DNA of 64,000 bases, taken from contig CATZZP010000007.1 of the NCBI GenBank assembly GCA_958426775.1, positions 1 through 64,000 on the forward strand. The letters run 5' to 3'. Under the pieces are notes generated by a model that was not told where the DNA came from, made no database searches, and was given only the letters and a program-made list of their open reading frames with translations. Positions 18,166 through 27,754 of the stretch are shown one piece after another. The position numbers were made by a program, and so were the translations under genes. Each line of letters opens with the position of its first letter. The stretch's first letter is position 1. Source of the stretch: an uncultured Bacillota bacterium. Lineage in GTDB: Bacteria; Bacillota; Clostridia; Lachnospirales; CAG-274.

Positions 18166-19605
18166 ATGAATATGTTTGAATTAATAAAGCTTGATAAAGA
18201 GTTAAGTACACCTCTTTATTTACAGCTTTCCGAAAGTATCTTAAACCTTATTGAACAAAAGGAGCTTGAGCCCAACACTAAGCTTCCTCCTATACGCACC
18301 CTTGCATCTATTCTTAAAGTAAACAGCGTAACTGTTGTAAATGCCTATAAGTATCTGGAGTCAAAAAAGGCTGTTTACAGTCGTGTAGGCAGCGGTACCT
18401 TTGTGGCAGAGCTGGATCTTAACGATAATGAGCCTGTAACAAAAAAATTTTTAAATGAAAAAACTTTAGGTGAAATAAATACCAAAGACTGTATTAATTT
18501 TGCCGATACATCTGTATCGGTTGATTTATTTCCTGTAGATATGTTCAAGCAATTTTTTAATACCGTTCTTGAAAGAGATAAAGGAAACGCCTTCAGCTAT
18601 CAGAATTCCATGGGCTATGAGCCTTTAAGGCAGGAAATAGCAAGGCATCTGGAGCATAGCGGTATTAAGGCTTTGCCTGAAAATATACAGATTATTTCAG
18701 GTGCACAGCAGGGCTTAGACATTGTTTCAAAGGCTATGCTTAATGTAAATGATGTGGTATTTACAGAAAAACCCACTTATTATGGTGCTTTAGGTGCAAT
18801 ATTTTCAAGAGGTGCTAAGGCAATAGAAATCCCTGTTAATAATGAGGGGATTGATACAGAAATACTGGAAAAGCTCTTAAAGGTCTATTCTCCTAAATTT
18901 ATCTATGTTATGCCTACTTATCAGACACCTACCGGTATTTGCTACAGCTTAAAGAAAAAGCGTGAGCTTCTGGAGTTTGCCTACAAGCATAACTTTTATA
19001 TTGTTGAAGAGGATAATATAGGGGACTTCTCTTACACAGAAGAAAAGCTGATACCCCTAAAAGCCCTTGATTACAGAGGCAAGGTTATTTATATAAAAAG
19101 CTTTTCAAAGATACTTATGCCCGGCTTAAGAATAGGCTATATGGTTTTGCCCAAGGCAGTTTCACAGGCAATTGCCTCTGCAAAATATTCAACTGATATT
19201 TCTACCTCGGGCTTTATACAAAGAGCTTTTGAGTTATATTTAAAAAGCAACCGACATAATGAGCATATTTTAAAAATGCGAAGTATTTTTAAGGAAAAAT
19301 ACAACTTAACAACCCATTTGATTGATAAAAAGCTGTCACCATATTTTAGCTATAACAAAGAAAAGGGCGGACTTACCCTTTGGCTAAAACTAAAACACAC
19401 TTTTATTGATGTAAATAAGCTTTATGAGGAGTTTGCTAAAGCAGGCGTACTTGTAATGCCCGGAAGTCTTTTTGCAACAAATGATGAAGAGGTAATGCAA
19501 CACATACGTATAAGCTTTGCAAATGTATCAGATGAACAGATTGAACAAGGCATATGCATAATGAATGATGTTTGCAAACGGCTTTACAGTAATGTTAATT
19601 TGTGA
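18166..19605 (+). CDS. MocR-type transcriptional regulator (GntR HTH fused to aminotransferase domain)
   Basis: 479 residues. An N-terminal GntR winged helix (about 1-75, LYLQLSESILNLIEQKELEPN; PPIRTLASILKVNSVTVVNA) is fused to a fold-type I aminotransferase domain (about 110-475) with the PLP lysine in YIKSFSKILMPGLRIGY. MocR proteins sense PLP or amino acids and activate linked genes. The start at 18166 is supported by AGGAGGT. The next gene, a PLP-dependent sulfhydrylase 39 bases downstream on the same strand, is a plausible target or co-transcribed partner (inference). Confidence 0.92.
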   Translation: MNMFELIKLDKELSTPLYLQLSESILNLIEQKELEPNTKLPPIRTLASILKVNSVTVVNAYKYLESKKAVYSRVGSGTFVAELDLNDNEPVTKKFLNEKTLGEINTKDCINFADTSVSVDLFPVDMFKQFFNTVLERDKGNAFSYQNSMGYEPLRQEIARHLEHSGIKALPENIQIISGAQQGLDIVSKAMLNVNDVVFTEKPTYYGALGAIFSRGAKAIEIPVNNEGIDTEILEKLLKVYSPKFIYVMPTYQTPTGICYSLKKKRELLEFAYKHNFYIVEEDNIGDFSYTEEKLIPLKALDYRGKVIYIKSFSKILMPGLRIGYMVLPKAVSQAIASAKYSTDISTSGFIQRAFELYLKSNRHNEHILKMRSIFKEKYNLTTHLIDKKLSPYFSYNKEKGGLTLWLKLKHTFIDVNKLYEEFAKAGVLVMPGSLFATNDEEVMQHIRISFANVSDEQIEQGICIMNDVCKRLYSNVNL

Positions 19606-19644
19606 TATAATAATTTAAAAAATAATCCAATCAGGAGGCAATAT

Positions 19645-20913
19645 ATGAAAATCGAAACTAAATGTATACAGTCAGGCTACAATCCTGCAAACGGTGAGCC
19701 AAGGGTTATTCCTATTGTGCAAAGTACTACATATAAGTACGATTCCACCCAAACTATGGGCGACCTTTTTGATTTAAAGGAAAACGGTTATTTCTACACA
19801 CGTTTGGCAAACCCAACCGTAGGCTATGTTGAAGCAAAGATTGCTGACCTTGAAGGCGGTGTTGGTGCAATGCTTACATCCTCAGGTCAGGCAGCTACTC
19901 TTCTTACTATACTTAATATCTGTAAGGCAGGGGACAGTATTATAAGTGCCTCTGCTATTTACGGCGGTACCTTTAATCTTTTTGCCGTTACTCTTAAGAA
20001 AATAGGTATAGAATGTATATTTGTAGACTCTAATCTTTCTGTAGATGAATTGCAGAAGTACATTAAGCCCAATACCAAGGCTGTGTTTGGTGAAACACTT
20101 TCAAACCCATCACTTGATGTACTTGATATTGAAAAATTTGCAAGCCTTGCTCATAACAACAATATACCTCTTATAATTGACAACACCTTCCCTACACCTT
20201 TCCTCTGCAATCCTATTGAGTTTGGTGCAGACATTGTTGTTCACTCCACTTCAAAGTATATGGACGGTCACGCAACAGCCTTAGGCGGTGTTATTGTAGA
20301 CAGCGGTAATTTTGATTGGACAAGCGGTAAATTCCCTGAGTTCACTGAGCCTGATGAATCCTACCACGGTGTAATATATACCGAAAATTTTGGTAAAGCG
20401 GCATTTATTACAAAGGCAAGAGTACAGATGATGAGAGATTTAGGCTCATCACCGGCACCACAGAATGCCTTTTTACTTAACTTAGGTCTTGAAACTCTTC
20501 ATTTAAGAATGGAGCGTCATTGCTCAAATGCACAAAAGGTTGCGGAATACCTTGAAAACAACCCAAAGATTTCATGGGTAAATTATCCCGGTCTTAAATC
20601 AAGTAAGTACTATGATGTGGCAAGCAAGTACCTTCCGAAGGGTTGCGGCGGTGTAATTTCCTTTGGTGTTGCAGGCGGTAAGGAGGCTGCTGTTAAGTTT
20701 ATGGATAGCCTTAAGCTTGCAGCAATTGTTTGCCATGTTGCTGATGCACGCACAAGTGTACTTCACCCTGCTTCATCAACTCACAGACAACTTACTGATG
20801 AACAGCTTATTGAGTGTGGCGTATCCTCTGACCTTATCAGAATGTCTGTAGGTATTGAAAACATTGAGGACATTATTGCTGATATTCAGCAGGCTCTTGA
20901 TAATGTAAAATAA
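19645..20913 (+). CDS. metY: O-acetylhomoserine aminocarboxypropyltransferase/cysteine synthase
   Basis: PLP-dependent Cys/Met metabolism enzyme that makes homocysteine from O-acetylhomoserine and sulfide. 422 residues, a normal length. Hallmarks: YTRLANPTVGYVEAKIA near 53, LTSSGQAATLLT, IIDNTFPTPFL, and the PLP lysine in VVHSTSKYMDGHATALGG. The long insertion after that site (FTEPDESYHG) is typical of MetY rather than MetB/MetC. The start follows AGGAGG. It is paired with the upstream MocR gene. Confidence 0.92.
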   Translation: MKIETKCIQSGYNPANGEPRVIPIVQSTTYKYDSTQTMGDLFDLKENGYFYTRLANPTVGYVEAKIADLEGGVGAMLTSSGQAATLLTILNICKAGDSIISASAIYGGTFNLFAVTLKKIGIECIFVDSNLSVDELQKYIKPNTKAVFGETLSNPSLDVLDIEKFASLAHNNNIPLIIDNTFPTPFLCNPIEFGADIVVHSTSKYMDGHATALGGVIVDSGNFDWTSGKFPEFTEPDESYHGVIYTENFGKAAFITKARVQMMRDLGSSPAPQNAFLLNLGLETLHLRMERHCSNAQKVAEYLENNPKISWVNYPGLKSSKYYDVASKYLPKGCGGVISFGVAGGKEAAVKFMDSLKLAAIVCHVADARTSVLHPASSTHRQLTDEQLIECGVSSDLIRMSVGIENIEDIIADIQQALDNVK

Positions 20914-20923
20914 CATAAAACAC

Positions 20924-20952
20924 AAAAGGCAGGATATTATACCCTGCCTTTT
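20924..20952. terminator. Bidirectional terminator between metY and dedA
   Basis: AAAAGGCAGG (20924-20933) and CCTGCCTTTT (20943-20952) form a 10-bp stem around an A/T loop between two convergent genes. Confidence 0.85.
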
Positions 20953-20956
20953 ACTG

Positions 20957-21574
20957 TTACTTAGCTTCTTTTTTATTTTTCTTAAACCACCATACTGCAA
21001 ATACTACTGCTGCTACTAAAATAATTGCTATTACTATATGCTCATACTGCTTAAAGTAAGGCAGGCAGGCTTCCCATGCATCACCCATAAATACTCCTAA
21101 ATAAACAAGCAGAGTATTCCAAAGAGTACTACCCACTACTGTAAGAATTACAAAAGGCAAAATAGGCATTTCACCTATACCTGCAGGTATTGAAATAAGA
21201 CTTCTTAATACAGGTATACATCTGCATATAAAAACTGCTTTATACTCATACTTACTGAACCATTTATCAGCCTGGTCTACATATTCAGGCTTAAGCCTTA
21301 AAATCTGACCGAATTTACCTGCAAAAAGCTTTTTAAGCCTTTCTTTTTTTAATATTCTGCCAAGACCATAAAGTACAAAAGCACCTAATAAAGCACCTAT
21401 TGTTGCGGCTATAATAACAGGTACGGGTGATAAAGAGGTTGAAAGGGTTAAAAAGCCAGCTCCTAAAAGCACCACCTCTGACGGAATAGGCGGAAATACG
21501 TTCTCAACGCAAATAAGAAATGCTACACCTAAATATCCGTAATTTTCAATAATTTTTATAAAAAACTCTTCCAT
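20957..21574 (-). CDS. DedA family membrane protein
   Basis: 205 residues with the SNARE-associated/DedA pattern: ENYGYLGVAFLICVENVFPP near 9 (re-entrant Glu), FPPIPSEVVL, then FICRCIPVLRSLISIPAGIG near 120 (the conserved Arg and Gly-rich stretch). Members are implicated in lipid-carrier recycling and membrane homeostasis; the specific substrate is unknown here. The C-terminus is KKNKKEAK. Start at ATG 21574 with GGAGGAG. Confidence 0.88.
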   Translation of the reverse strand: MEEFFIKIIENYGYLGVAFLICVENVFPPIPSEVVLLGAGFLTLSTSLSPVPVIIAATIGALLGAFVLYGLGRILKKERLKKLFAGKFGQILRLKPEYVDQADKWFSKYEYKAVFICRCIPVLRSLISIPAGIGEMPILPFVILTVVGSTLWNTLLVYLGVFMGDAWEACLPYFKQYEHIVIAIILVAAVVFAVWWFKKNKKEAK

Positions 21575-21645
21575 TAAAACTCTCCTCCACAAAATACAAG
21601 ATTATTTAAATTGTATTATAAATAAACATTGAAGTCAAGTCTTAA

Positions 21646-22887
21646 TTATGAATACTTCTTTACAATAATTGCACCGTTATGACCGCCAAAACCAAGGGAA
21701 TTATTTAGAGCTATATTTACATCGGTATTTACTCCCTGCCCCTTTGTATAATCAAGGTCACATTCAGGGTCATCTACCTTAAGTCCCACAGTCTGATGAA
21801 TATAACCCTCATTAATTGACATAATACAGGTTATTAATTCAACAGCACCGCTACCTCCGAAAAGATGCCCTGTCATTGACTTTGTAGAGTTAATTTTTAT
21901 ATTATATGCTGATTTGCCCAATGCTCGCTTAATTGCCACCGTTTCATACAGGTCATTATATTTGGTGCTTGTACCATGGGCATTAATATAATCTATATCA
22001 TCGGGGCTTATTTTTGCCTCCTCAACAGCCTGTCTTATAGCCTCTGCCATACCGCTGCCGTCCTCACGAGGAGTTGTTATATGGTTTGCATCACAGGTTG
22101 CACCATAGCCTATTATTTCGCCGTAAATTTTCGCCCCACGTCTTTTAGCATGCTCCAGCTCCTCCAAAACAACGACCCCTGCACCCTCCCCTGTTACAAA
22201 GCCGTTTCTTTCCTTATCAAAAGGTATTGAGGCTCTTTCAGGGTCATCTGAAGTTGTAAGTGCTGTAAGTGCCTGAAAGGCTGCAACGCCAAGCCTGCTT
22301 ACAGAACTGTCTACACCGCCTGCCGCAATTACATCATATCTACCGTATTTTATTGCACAAAACGCCTCACCTATGGAGTTTGTACCTGTTGCACAAGCTG
22401 TTACCGTATCAAGGCAGATGCCCTTAAAGCCAAGACTTATAGCTACATTTGCCGCCGCCATATTACCCAACACAAGAGGTGCTGTAAGAGGGTGAATTTT
22501 CTTAGGTCCCTTTGCAAGGAGCTTCTCATGCTCACGCTCTATACCCATAAGACTGCCTACACCGGAACCAATCATAACAGCCATTCTGTAAGGATTTTCA
22601 TTGTTAAGGTCTACACCGGCCCGTGCTACGGCCTCATTAGCGGCTGCAACAGCGAATAAGGAAAACCTATCCATTCTCTTAGCTTGCTTTAAATCAATGC
22701 CATGGTCTGTAGGCTCAAAGTCTTTAACCTCTGAGGCAAGCTTTACGGAATATTGCTCTGTATCAAAGCCTGAAATGGGTGCAAAGCCTACCCTTCCCTT
22801 TTTAATACTATCCCAAAAATCCGCTGTATTGTTTCCTATTGGAGTAACTGCTCCCATACCTGTAACTACTACACGCTTTAATTCCAT
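21646..22887 (-). CDS. fabF: 3-oxoacyl-[acyl-carrier-protein] synthase II
   Basis: Condenses malonyl-ACP with acyl-ACP in fatty acid elongation. 413 residues. The catalytic triad is visible: Cys in DTVTACATGTN near 164, His in INAHGTSTKYND near 305, and His in SMTGHLFGGSGAVE near 342, with the C-terminal NSLGFGGHNG. It stands apart from other fab genes in this window, ending well before dedA, with its own promoter and candidate operator. Start ATG follows AGAGGTG. Confidence 0.96.
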   Translation of the reverse strand: MELKRVVVTGMGAVTPIGNNTADFWDSIKKGRVGFAPISGFDTEQYSVKLASEVKDFEPTDHGIDLKQAKRMDRFSLFAVAAANEAVARAGVDLNNENPYRMAVMIGSGVGSLMGIEREHEKLLAKGPKKIHPLTAPLVLGNMAAANVAISLGFKGICLDTVTACATGTNSIGEAFCAIKYGRYDVIAAGGVDSSVSRLGVAAFQALTALTTSDDPERASIPFDKERNGFVTGEGAGVVVLEELEHAKRRGAKIYGEIIGYGATCDANHITTPREDGSGMAEAIRQAVEEAKISPDDIDYINAHGTSTKYNDLYETVAIKRALGKSAYNIKINSTKSMTGHLFGGSGAVELITCIMSINEGYIHQTVGLKVDDPECDLDYTKGQGVNTDVNIALNNSLGFGGHNGAIIVKKYS

Positions 22888-22910
22888 AACTACACCTCTT
22901 AAAATATCTG

Positions 22911-22952
22911 CGTAAATTCAAGATTATAATAAAATTTACGTAAATATTACAA
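22911..22952 (-). promoter_or_regulatory. fabF promoter with palindromic candidate operator
   Basis: On the minus strand TTGTAA (22947-22952), an 18-base spacer and TATAAT (22923-22928). The spacer contains the perfect palindrome ATTTACGTAAAT (22934-22945), and a third ATTTACG half-site lies just after the -10 (22911-22917). This does not match the FapR or FabT consensus sites I know. A repressor site is plausible, but the regulator is unknown. Confidence 0.45.
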
Positions 22953-22970
22953 AAAAGTTTAAATAATAAA

Positions 22971-22998
22971 TAAAAAAGCCAATGTATAAAACATTGAC
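22971..22998 (-). terminator. Terminator of the ATP synthase operon
   Basis: On the minus strand GTCAATGT, a 5-base loop and ACATTGGC (one wobble), followed by TTTTTTATT. It sits just after atpC. Confidence 0.75.
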
Positions 22999-23010
22999 CT
23001 TTAAATAAAT

Positions 23011-23409
23011 TTATTTTTTTGTAAGCTTTAACCTTGTCATAGCCCTGGATAAAGCCGCCTGTGTGTGATAATACTCTCTTAAGCTTTGCTTTTGACGCAA
23101 TTTATCCTCTGCACGCTGTTTGGCACGCATAGCACGATTATAATCAATTTCTTCAGGCCATTCTGCTGTATCTACAATAATCATAACATGGTCTGCATTA
23201 ATATCAGCAAATCCGTCACTTACGGCAACATCTCTCCATTGTCCCTCCAGCTTCATACGAAAATCACCGCTTTTAATAGCAGTAACCATATTTTCGTGAC
23301 CCGGCAGAACGCCATGCTCTCCGTCAATAGCAGGCAGTATTGCAGACTCACATTCGCCGCTGAAAAAATGCCTGTCGCTTGAGATTATATCAAGTTTAAA
23401 TGTACTCAT
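23011..23409 (-). CDS. atpC: F1Fo ATP synthase epsilon subunit
   Basis: Central-stalk regulatory subunit. 132 residues: N-terminal beta-sandwich (FKLDIISSDRHFFSGECESAILPAIDGEHGVLPGH region) and a C-terminal helical hairpin rich in K/R/Q (RAKQRAEDKLRQKQ). Last gene of the operon, 18 bases after atpD, and followed by the operon terminator. Confidence 0.95.
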   Translation of the reverse strand: MSTFKLDIISSDRHFFSGECESAILPAIDGEHGVLPGHENMVTAIKSGDFRMKLEGQWRDVAVSDGFADINADHVMIIVDTAEWPEEIDYNRAMRAKQRAEDKLRQKQSLREYYHTQAALSRAMTRLKLTKK

Positions 23410-23427
23410 GGCATTATCTCCTCTCTG

Positions 23428-24819
23428 TTATTTATTAAGGCTCTTTGCCTTTTCAATAACATCTTCAATAGTGCCAACCATAAAGAAGGCTTCTTCGGGA
23501 TATTCATCCATTTCGCCGTCAAGTATAGCCTTAAAGCCCCTTATAGTTTCCTTAACGGGTACATACTTGCCTGCCATACCCGTAAAGTTTTCTGCAACAG
23601 CAAAGGGCTGTGAAAGGAATTTCTGTATTTTTCTTGCTCTGAAGATAATTTCCTTATCCTCATCATCAAGCTCCTCCATACCCAGAATAGCAATAATATC
23701 CTGCAATTCCTTATAACGCTGAAGCACCTCTTGAGTACGTCTTGCAACCTGATAATGCTCATTACCTACAACATCAGGCTCAAGTATTCTTGAGGTTGAT
23801 TCAAGAGGATCAACAGCAGGATAAATACCCTGCTCAACTATTTTACGTGAAAGAACCGTTGTTGCATCAAGATGAGCAAAGGTAGTTGCAGGAGCAGGGT
23901 CAGTAAGGTCATCGGCAGGAACATATACTGCCTGCACAGAGGTAATAGAACCATTTTGGGTAGAGGTAATTCTTTCCTGAAGCTCACCTACCTCATTTGC
24001 AAGGGTAGGCTGATAGCCTACCGCAGACGGCATACGTCCCAAAAGTGCAGAAACCTCAGAGCCTGCCTGCACAAAGCGAAAAATATTATCAATAAACAAA
24101 AGCACATCCTGATGCTGTTTATCTCTGAAATACTCTGCCATTGTAAGACCAGTCTGTGCAACTCTCATTCGTGAGCCGGGAGGCTCATTCATCTGTCCGA
24201 ATACCAAGGCAGTTTTGTCAATAACCCCCGACGCCTTCATTTCCATCCAAAGGTCATTACCCTCACGAGAGCGTTCACCTACCCCTGTAAAGATTGAATA
24301 ACCGCCGCTTTGAGTTGCTATGTTATGAATAAGCTCCTGTATAAGTACTGTTTTACCTACACCTGCACCGCCAAAAAGACCGATTTTACCACCCTTTGCA
24401 TAAGGTGCAAGCAAGTCTACAACCTTGATGCCCGTTTCAAGCATTTCAACAACACCGCTTTGCTCCTCAAATGTAGGAGGCTCACGATGAATATCCCACC
24501 TGTCCTGTCCCTCAACAGGCTGACCGCCGTCAATAGCCTCACCAAGTACATTAAACATACGACCTAATGTAGCCTCTCCTACAGGCACCTTAATACCGCC
24601 GCCCGGTGCAAGAACCTCCATGTCCTTTGCAAGACCTTCACTTGCCGCAAGCATAATACAGCGTACTATACTGTTACCCATATGCTGAGCAACTTCCATA
24701 ACCTTTTGTTTACCTTCTATTTCAACAGTAAGGGCATCCTTAATTAAAGGAAGCTTGCCCTCTGTAAATTCTACATCTACTACAGGTCCTAAAACCTGAA
24801 CTATTTTACCTTTACTCAT
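23428..24819 (-). CDS. atpD: F1Fo ATP synthase beta subunit
   Basis: Catalytic subunit. 463 residues, a normal length. Walker A GGAGVGKTVLIQ near 152, the catalytic Glu in GVGERSREGNDL, Walker B DVLLFIDNIFRF, and the DELSEED-region equivalent near 385 (GMEELDDEDK). No missing residues noticed. Located between atpG and atpC. Confidence 0.98.
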   Translation of the reverse strand: MSKGKIVQVLGPVVDVEFTEGKLPLIKDALTVEIEGKQKVMEVAQHMGNSIVRCIMLAASEGLAKDMEVLAPGGGIKVPVGEATLGRMFNVLGEAIDGGQPVEGQDRWDIHREPPTFEEQSGVVEMLETGIKVVDLLAPYAKGGKIGLFGGAGVGKTVLIQELIHNIATQSGGYSIFTGVGERSREGNDLWMEMKASGVIDKTALVFGQMNEPPGSRMRVAQTGLTMAEYFRDKQHQDVLLFIDNIFRFVQAGSEVSALLGRMPSAVGYQPTLANEVGELQERITSTQNGSITSVQAVYVPADDLTDPAPATTFAHLDATTVLSRKIVEQGIYPAVDPLESTSRILEPDVVGNEHYQVARRTQEVLQRYKELQDIIAILGMEELDDEDKEIIFRARKIQKFLSQPFAVAENFTGMAGKYVPVKETIRGFKAILDGEMDEYPEEAFFMVGTIEDVIEKAKSLNK

Positions 24820-24846
24820 AAGCAGGAATTACGCTCCTTTCCTGAA

Positions 24847-25731
24847 TTAGTTAACATTAAGAGAATTTGCACCTGCAACAATTTCGGTAATTTCCTGAGT
24901 AATTGCCGCCTGCCTTGCTCTGTTATAAGCAAGGGATAAATCCTGCAGCATTTCCTTGGCATTGTTTGTTGCTGACTCCATAGCCATCATACGTGAATTT
25001 TGCTCTGAAGAAAATGCCTCAACCAAAGCACAGTAAATTATACCCTTAACATAGTTTGGTACTATATTTTTAAGTACCGCCTTAGGAGAGGGAGAAAAGG
25101 TAGCCTCCATATTATATTTTCCCTTGTGCTTTTCAAAGGTGCTACGCTCTAAAGGCAGTATTTTTATAGTTTCACATTCACAGCTCATAGAATTTATCAT
25201 TTTATTAAAAACAATATAAGCTTCGTCTATTTCATTTGCATCATATAAATCAACTACATTCTCCGCAATAGGTCTTGTTCTCATCAAGGTTGGGTTTTGA
25301 GCAACATACAAATACTCGCAGTCAATTAATATATTTCTACGGTTAAAGTAGTTTCTGCCCATCTGTCCTATCATAAATATATAGTTGTTTTTACCTTTTT
25401 TTAAATTTTCCTCTGTCATTTTTAGTACATTGTGGTTATAAGCACCTGCAAGTCCTTTATCCGCTGTCATTACTATATAAAGACGCTTCTTTTCATCGTC
25501 AGATATCTGATTTTTACCGTCATCTATATACTTATATGAGGTATCATAAGGCAAATGCTCTAATATATCCGCAATGGTTTCACGCAGAGCATTAAAATAG
25601 GGCATTGTATTATCCAGCTTTTTACGAGCTTGTTTAAGCTTTGACGAGGAAATAAGGTACATAGCATTAGTGATTTTCATTGTATCCTGTATACTTTTCA
25701 TACGTGTACGGATTTCTCTCATATTTGCCAT
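24847..25731 (-). CDS. atpG: F1Fo ATP synthase gamma subunit
   Basis: Rotor shaft of F1. 294 residues. N-terminal helix MREIRTRMKSIQDTMKITNAM and C-terminal helix with ESATNNAKEMLQDLSLAYN and RQAAITQEITEIVAGA are the conserved coiled-coil shaft. The middle Rossmann-like part contains VMTADKGLAGAYN. It is 5 bases downstream of atpA. Confidence 0.96.
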   Translation of the reverse strand: MANMREIRTRMKSIQDTMKITNAMYLISSSKLKQARKKLDNTMPYFNALRETIADILEHLPYDTSYKYIDDGKNQISDDEKKRLYIVMTADKGLAGAYNHNVLKMTEENLKKGKNNYIFMIGQMGRNYFNRRNILIDCEYLYVAQNPTLMRTRPIAENVVDLYDANEIDEAYIVFNKMINSMSCECETIKILPLERSTFEKHKGKYNMEATFSPSPKAVLKNIVPNYVKGIIYCALVEAFSSEQNSRMMAMESATNNAKEMLQDLSLAYNRARQAAITQEITEIVAGANSLNVN

Positions 25732-25736
25732 TTACA

Positions 25737-27245
25737 TCACCTGCTTTTTTCCTTAAATTCCTTAATAAGCCCAATAATTTTATCTGCAATTTCCTCAGTG
25801 TAAACCTTTTTATCATCAATTTCCTTACAAAGTTCGGGAGCCTTACCCTCAATGTAGGTTAACATATCCTCCTGAAAGGGCTTGATTTCCTTAACGGGTA
25901 TATCAATATAAAGTCTGTTCATAGCACCGCAAAGGCTGATTATCTGCCTGTGTAGATTAAGTGGCTTACAAAGAGGCTGTTTTAAAAGCTCCACAAGCCT
26001 GTGACCATGGTCTAAAAGCTCCCGAGTGGATTTATCTAAATCAGAGCTGAATTGGGTAAATACCTCCATTTCTCTGAATTGGGCAAGGTCAATTCTAAGA
26101 CCGCCTGCAACATTTTTCATAGCCTTAGTCTGTGCCGCACCGCCTACACGTGATACTGAAAGACCTACATTAACAGCAGGTCTGATACCTGAGAAAAACA
26201 GCTCGCTTTCAAGAAAAATCTGACCGTCTGTAATTGAAATAACATTTGTAGGTATATATGCAGAAACGTCGCCCGCAAGGGTTTCAATAATAGGCAAAGC
26301 CGTTATTGAACCTCCTCCAAGCTCATCGCTAAGTCTTGCTGAACGCTCTAAAAGCCTTGAGTGCAAATAGAATACATCACCGGGGTATGCCTCACGTCCG
26401 GGAGGTCTTTTAAGCAGAAGTGACATAGCTCTGTAAGCTACCGCATGCTTTGACAAATCGTCATAAACAATAAGTACATCCTTACCCTTGTACATAAAAT
26501 ACTCTGCAATAGCTGTACCGGAATAAGGTGATATATATTGCAACGGTGCAGAATCACTTGCAGTTGATGAAACTACAATAGTATAATCCATAGCACCGTA
26601 TTTATTAAGAGTTGTTACTATTTTAGAAACTGTAGACGCTTTTTGACCTATGGCAACATAAATACAAATTACATCCTTGCCTTTCTGGTTAAGGATAGTA
26701 TCTATTGCAATAGAGGTTTTACCTGTTTGCCTGTCACCTATAATAAGTTCTCTTTGTCCCCTTCCTATAGGGAACATTGCATCAATTGCAAGTATACCTG
26801 TTTCAAGGGGTACATTAACTGACTTTCTGTCAACTACACCGGGGGCTTCATTTTCTATAGGTCTGTAATCTGTAGTTTCTATAGCACCCTTACCGTCAAT
26901 CGGTGCACCTAAAGCATTAACTACACGACCTATCATAGCATCGCCTACGGCAATACCCGCTTTTTTGCCTGTACGAGCTACTTTAGAGCCTTCGGTAAGT
27001 CCTTTATCTGAGCCGAGAAGAACAACACCAATTGTTTTCATCTCCAAATTTTGGACAATGCCTCTTACGCCATTTTCAAACTCTACAATTTCACCGTACA
27101 TAGCACGGTTAATACCGTAAACGGTTGCAATACCGTCACCTACGGCAACAACAGTGCCTACCTCACTTATTTGTGTTTTTACCTGATAGTCCTCAATTTC
27201 ACTTTTTAATACGGAAATAATTTCATCGGGATTGATTGTACCCAC
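25737..27245 (-). CDS. atpA: F1Fo ATP synthase alpha subunit
   Basis: Non-catalytic nucleotide-binding subunit of F1. About 502 residues from GTG 27245, the usual family length. Walker A GDRQTGKTSIAID near 168; conserved VSRVGGAAQTKAMK near 370. I prefer the GTG at 27245 because GGAGGTG is ideally placed for it. An ATG at 27260 would overlap the atpH stop and add 5 residues. Confidence 0.96.
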   Translation of the reverse strand: MGTINPDEIISVLKSEIEDYQVKTQISEVGTVVAVGDGIATVYGINRAMYGEIVEFENGVRGIVQNLEMKTIGVVLLGSDKGLTEGSKVARTGKKAGIAVGDAMIGRVVNALGAPIDGKGAIETTDYRPIENEAPGVVDRKSVNVPLETGILAIDAMFPIGRGQRELIIGDRQTGKTSIAIDTILNQKGKDVICIYVAIGQKASTVSKIVTTLNKYGAMDYTIVVSSTASDSAPLQYISPYSGTAIAEYFMYKGKDVLIVYDDLSKHAVAYRAMSLLLKRPPGREAYPGDVFYLHSRLLERSARLSDELGGGSITALPIIETLAGDVSAYIPTNVISITDGQIFLESELFFSGIRPAVNVGLSVSRVGGAAQTKAMKNVAGGLRIDLAQFREMEVFTQFSSDLDKSTRELLDHGHRLVELLKQPLCKPLNLHRQIISLCGAMNRLYIDIPVKEIKPFQEDMLTYIEGKAPELCKEIDDKKVYTEEIADKIIGLIKEFKEKSR

Positions 27246-27250
27246 TCTGC

Positions 27251-27754
27251 TCACCTCCATTCAAGCTTTCTTTTCAAATTATTAACGGTACCTTTAATGC
27301 TTTTATCGTACTGCGTGTCGCCTACTTTTAGTATAAATCCTCCAATCAGGCTTTTATCCTCTGTGATATTTAAAATGACTTCCTTTTTATTATATTTTTT
27401 CATAAGCATAGCCTTTACTCTGTCAAGCTCTGCTTTATCAGGCTTGCTTACACAAATAAAGTCTGCGGTTAATATATCCCGACTGTCATTTACCAAATCA
27501 ATATAAGTCCTGTATATATCCCTATATAAACTTATGCAATTCATATCACATAAGCATTTTACAAAGGGTACAATACCGGAATTAAAAACCTTATCAATTA
27601 CCCTATGCTTTTCCTTTTTAGATATAGTAGGATTATCTAAAGCAGAATAAAGCTCCTTACAGTTATTCAGCTTTTCGTTAAAATCTCGGCAAGCCTCTTT
27701 ACCAATACCAAGCTCAAAAAGGACTTTACCGTATTCTTCAGCTAAATATTTCAA
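27251..27754 (-). CDS. atpH: F1Fo ATP synthase delta subunit
   Basis: Peripheral-stalk subunit linking b to the crown of F1. 167 residues. The N-terminal helical domain begins MKYLAEEYGKVLFELG, and the conserved C-terminal SLIGGFILKVGDTQYDKSIKG is typical of OSCP/delta. It overlaps the atpF end by 4 bases (ATGA), a normal arrangement. Confidence 0.93.
   Translation of the reverse strand: MKYLAEEYGKVLFELGIGKEACRDFNEKLNNCKELYSALDNPTISKKEKHRVIDKVFNSGIVPFVKCLCDMNCISLYRDIYRTYIDLVNDSRDILTADFICVSKPDKAELDRVKAMLMKKYNKKEVILNITEDKSLIGGFILKVGDTQYDKSIKGTVNNLKRKLEWR

Noticed and set aside
18022..18211. A 63-residue N-terminal extension of the cytidylate-kinase-like protein
   Set aside because: The extension would cross the divergent MocR promoter and start, lacks a ribosome-binding site, and is not part of the family.
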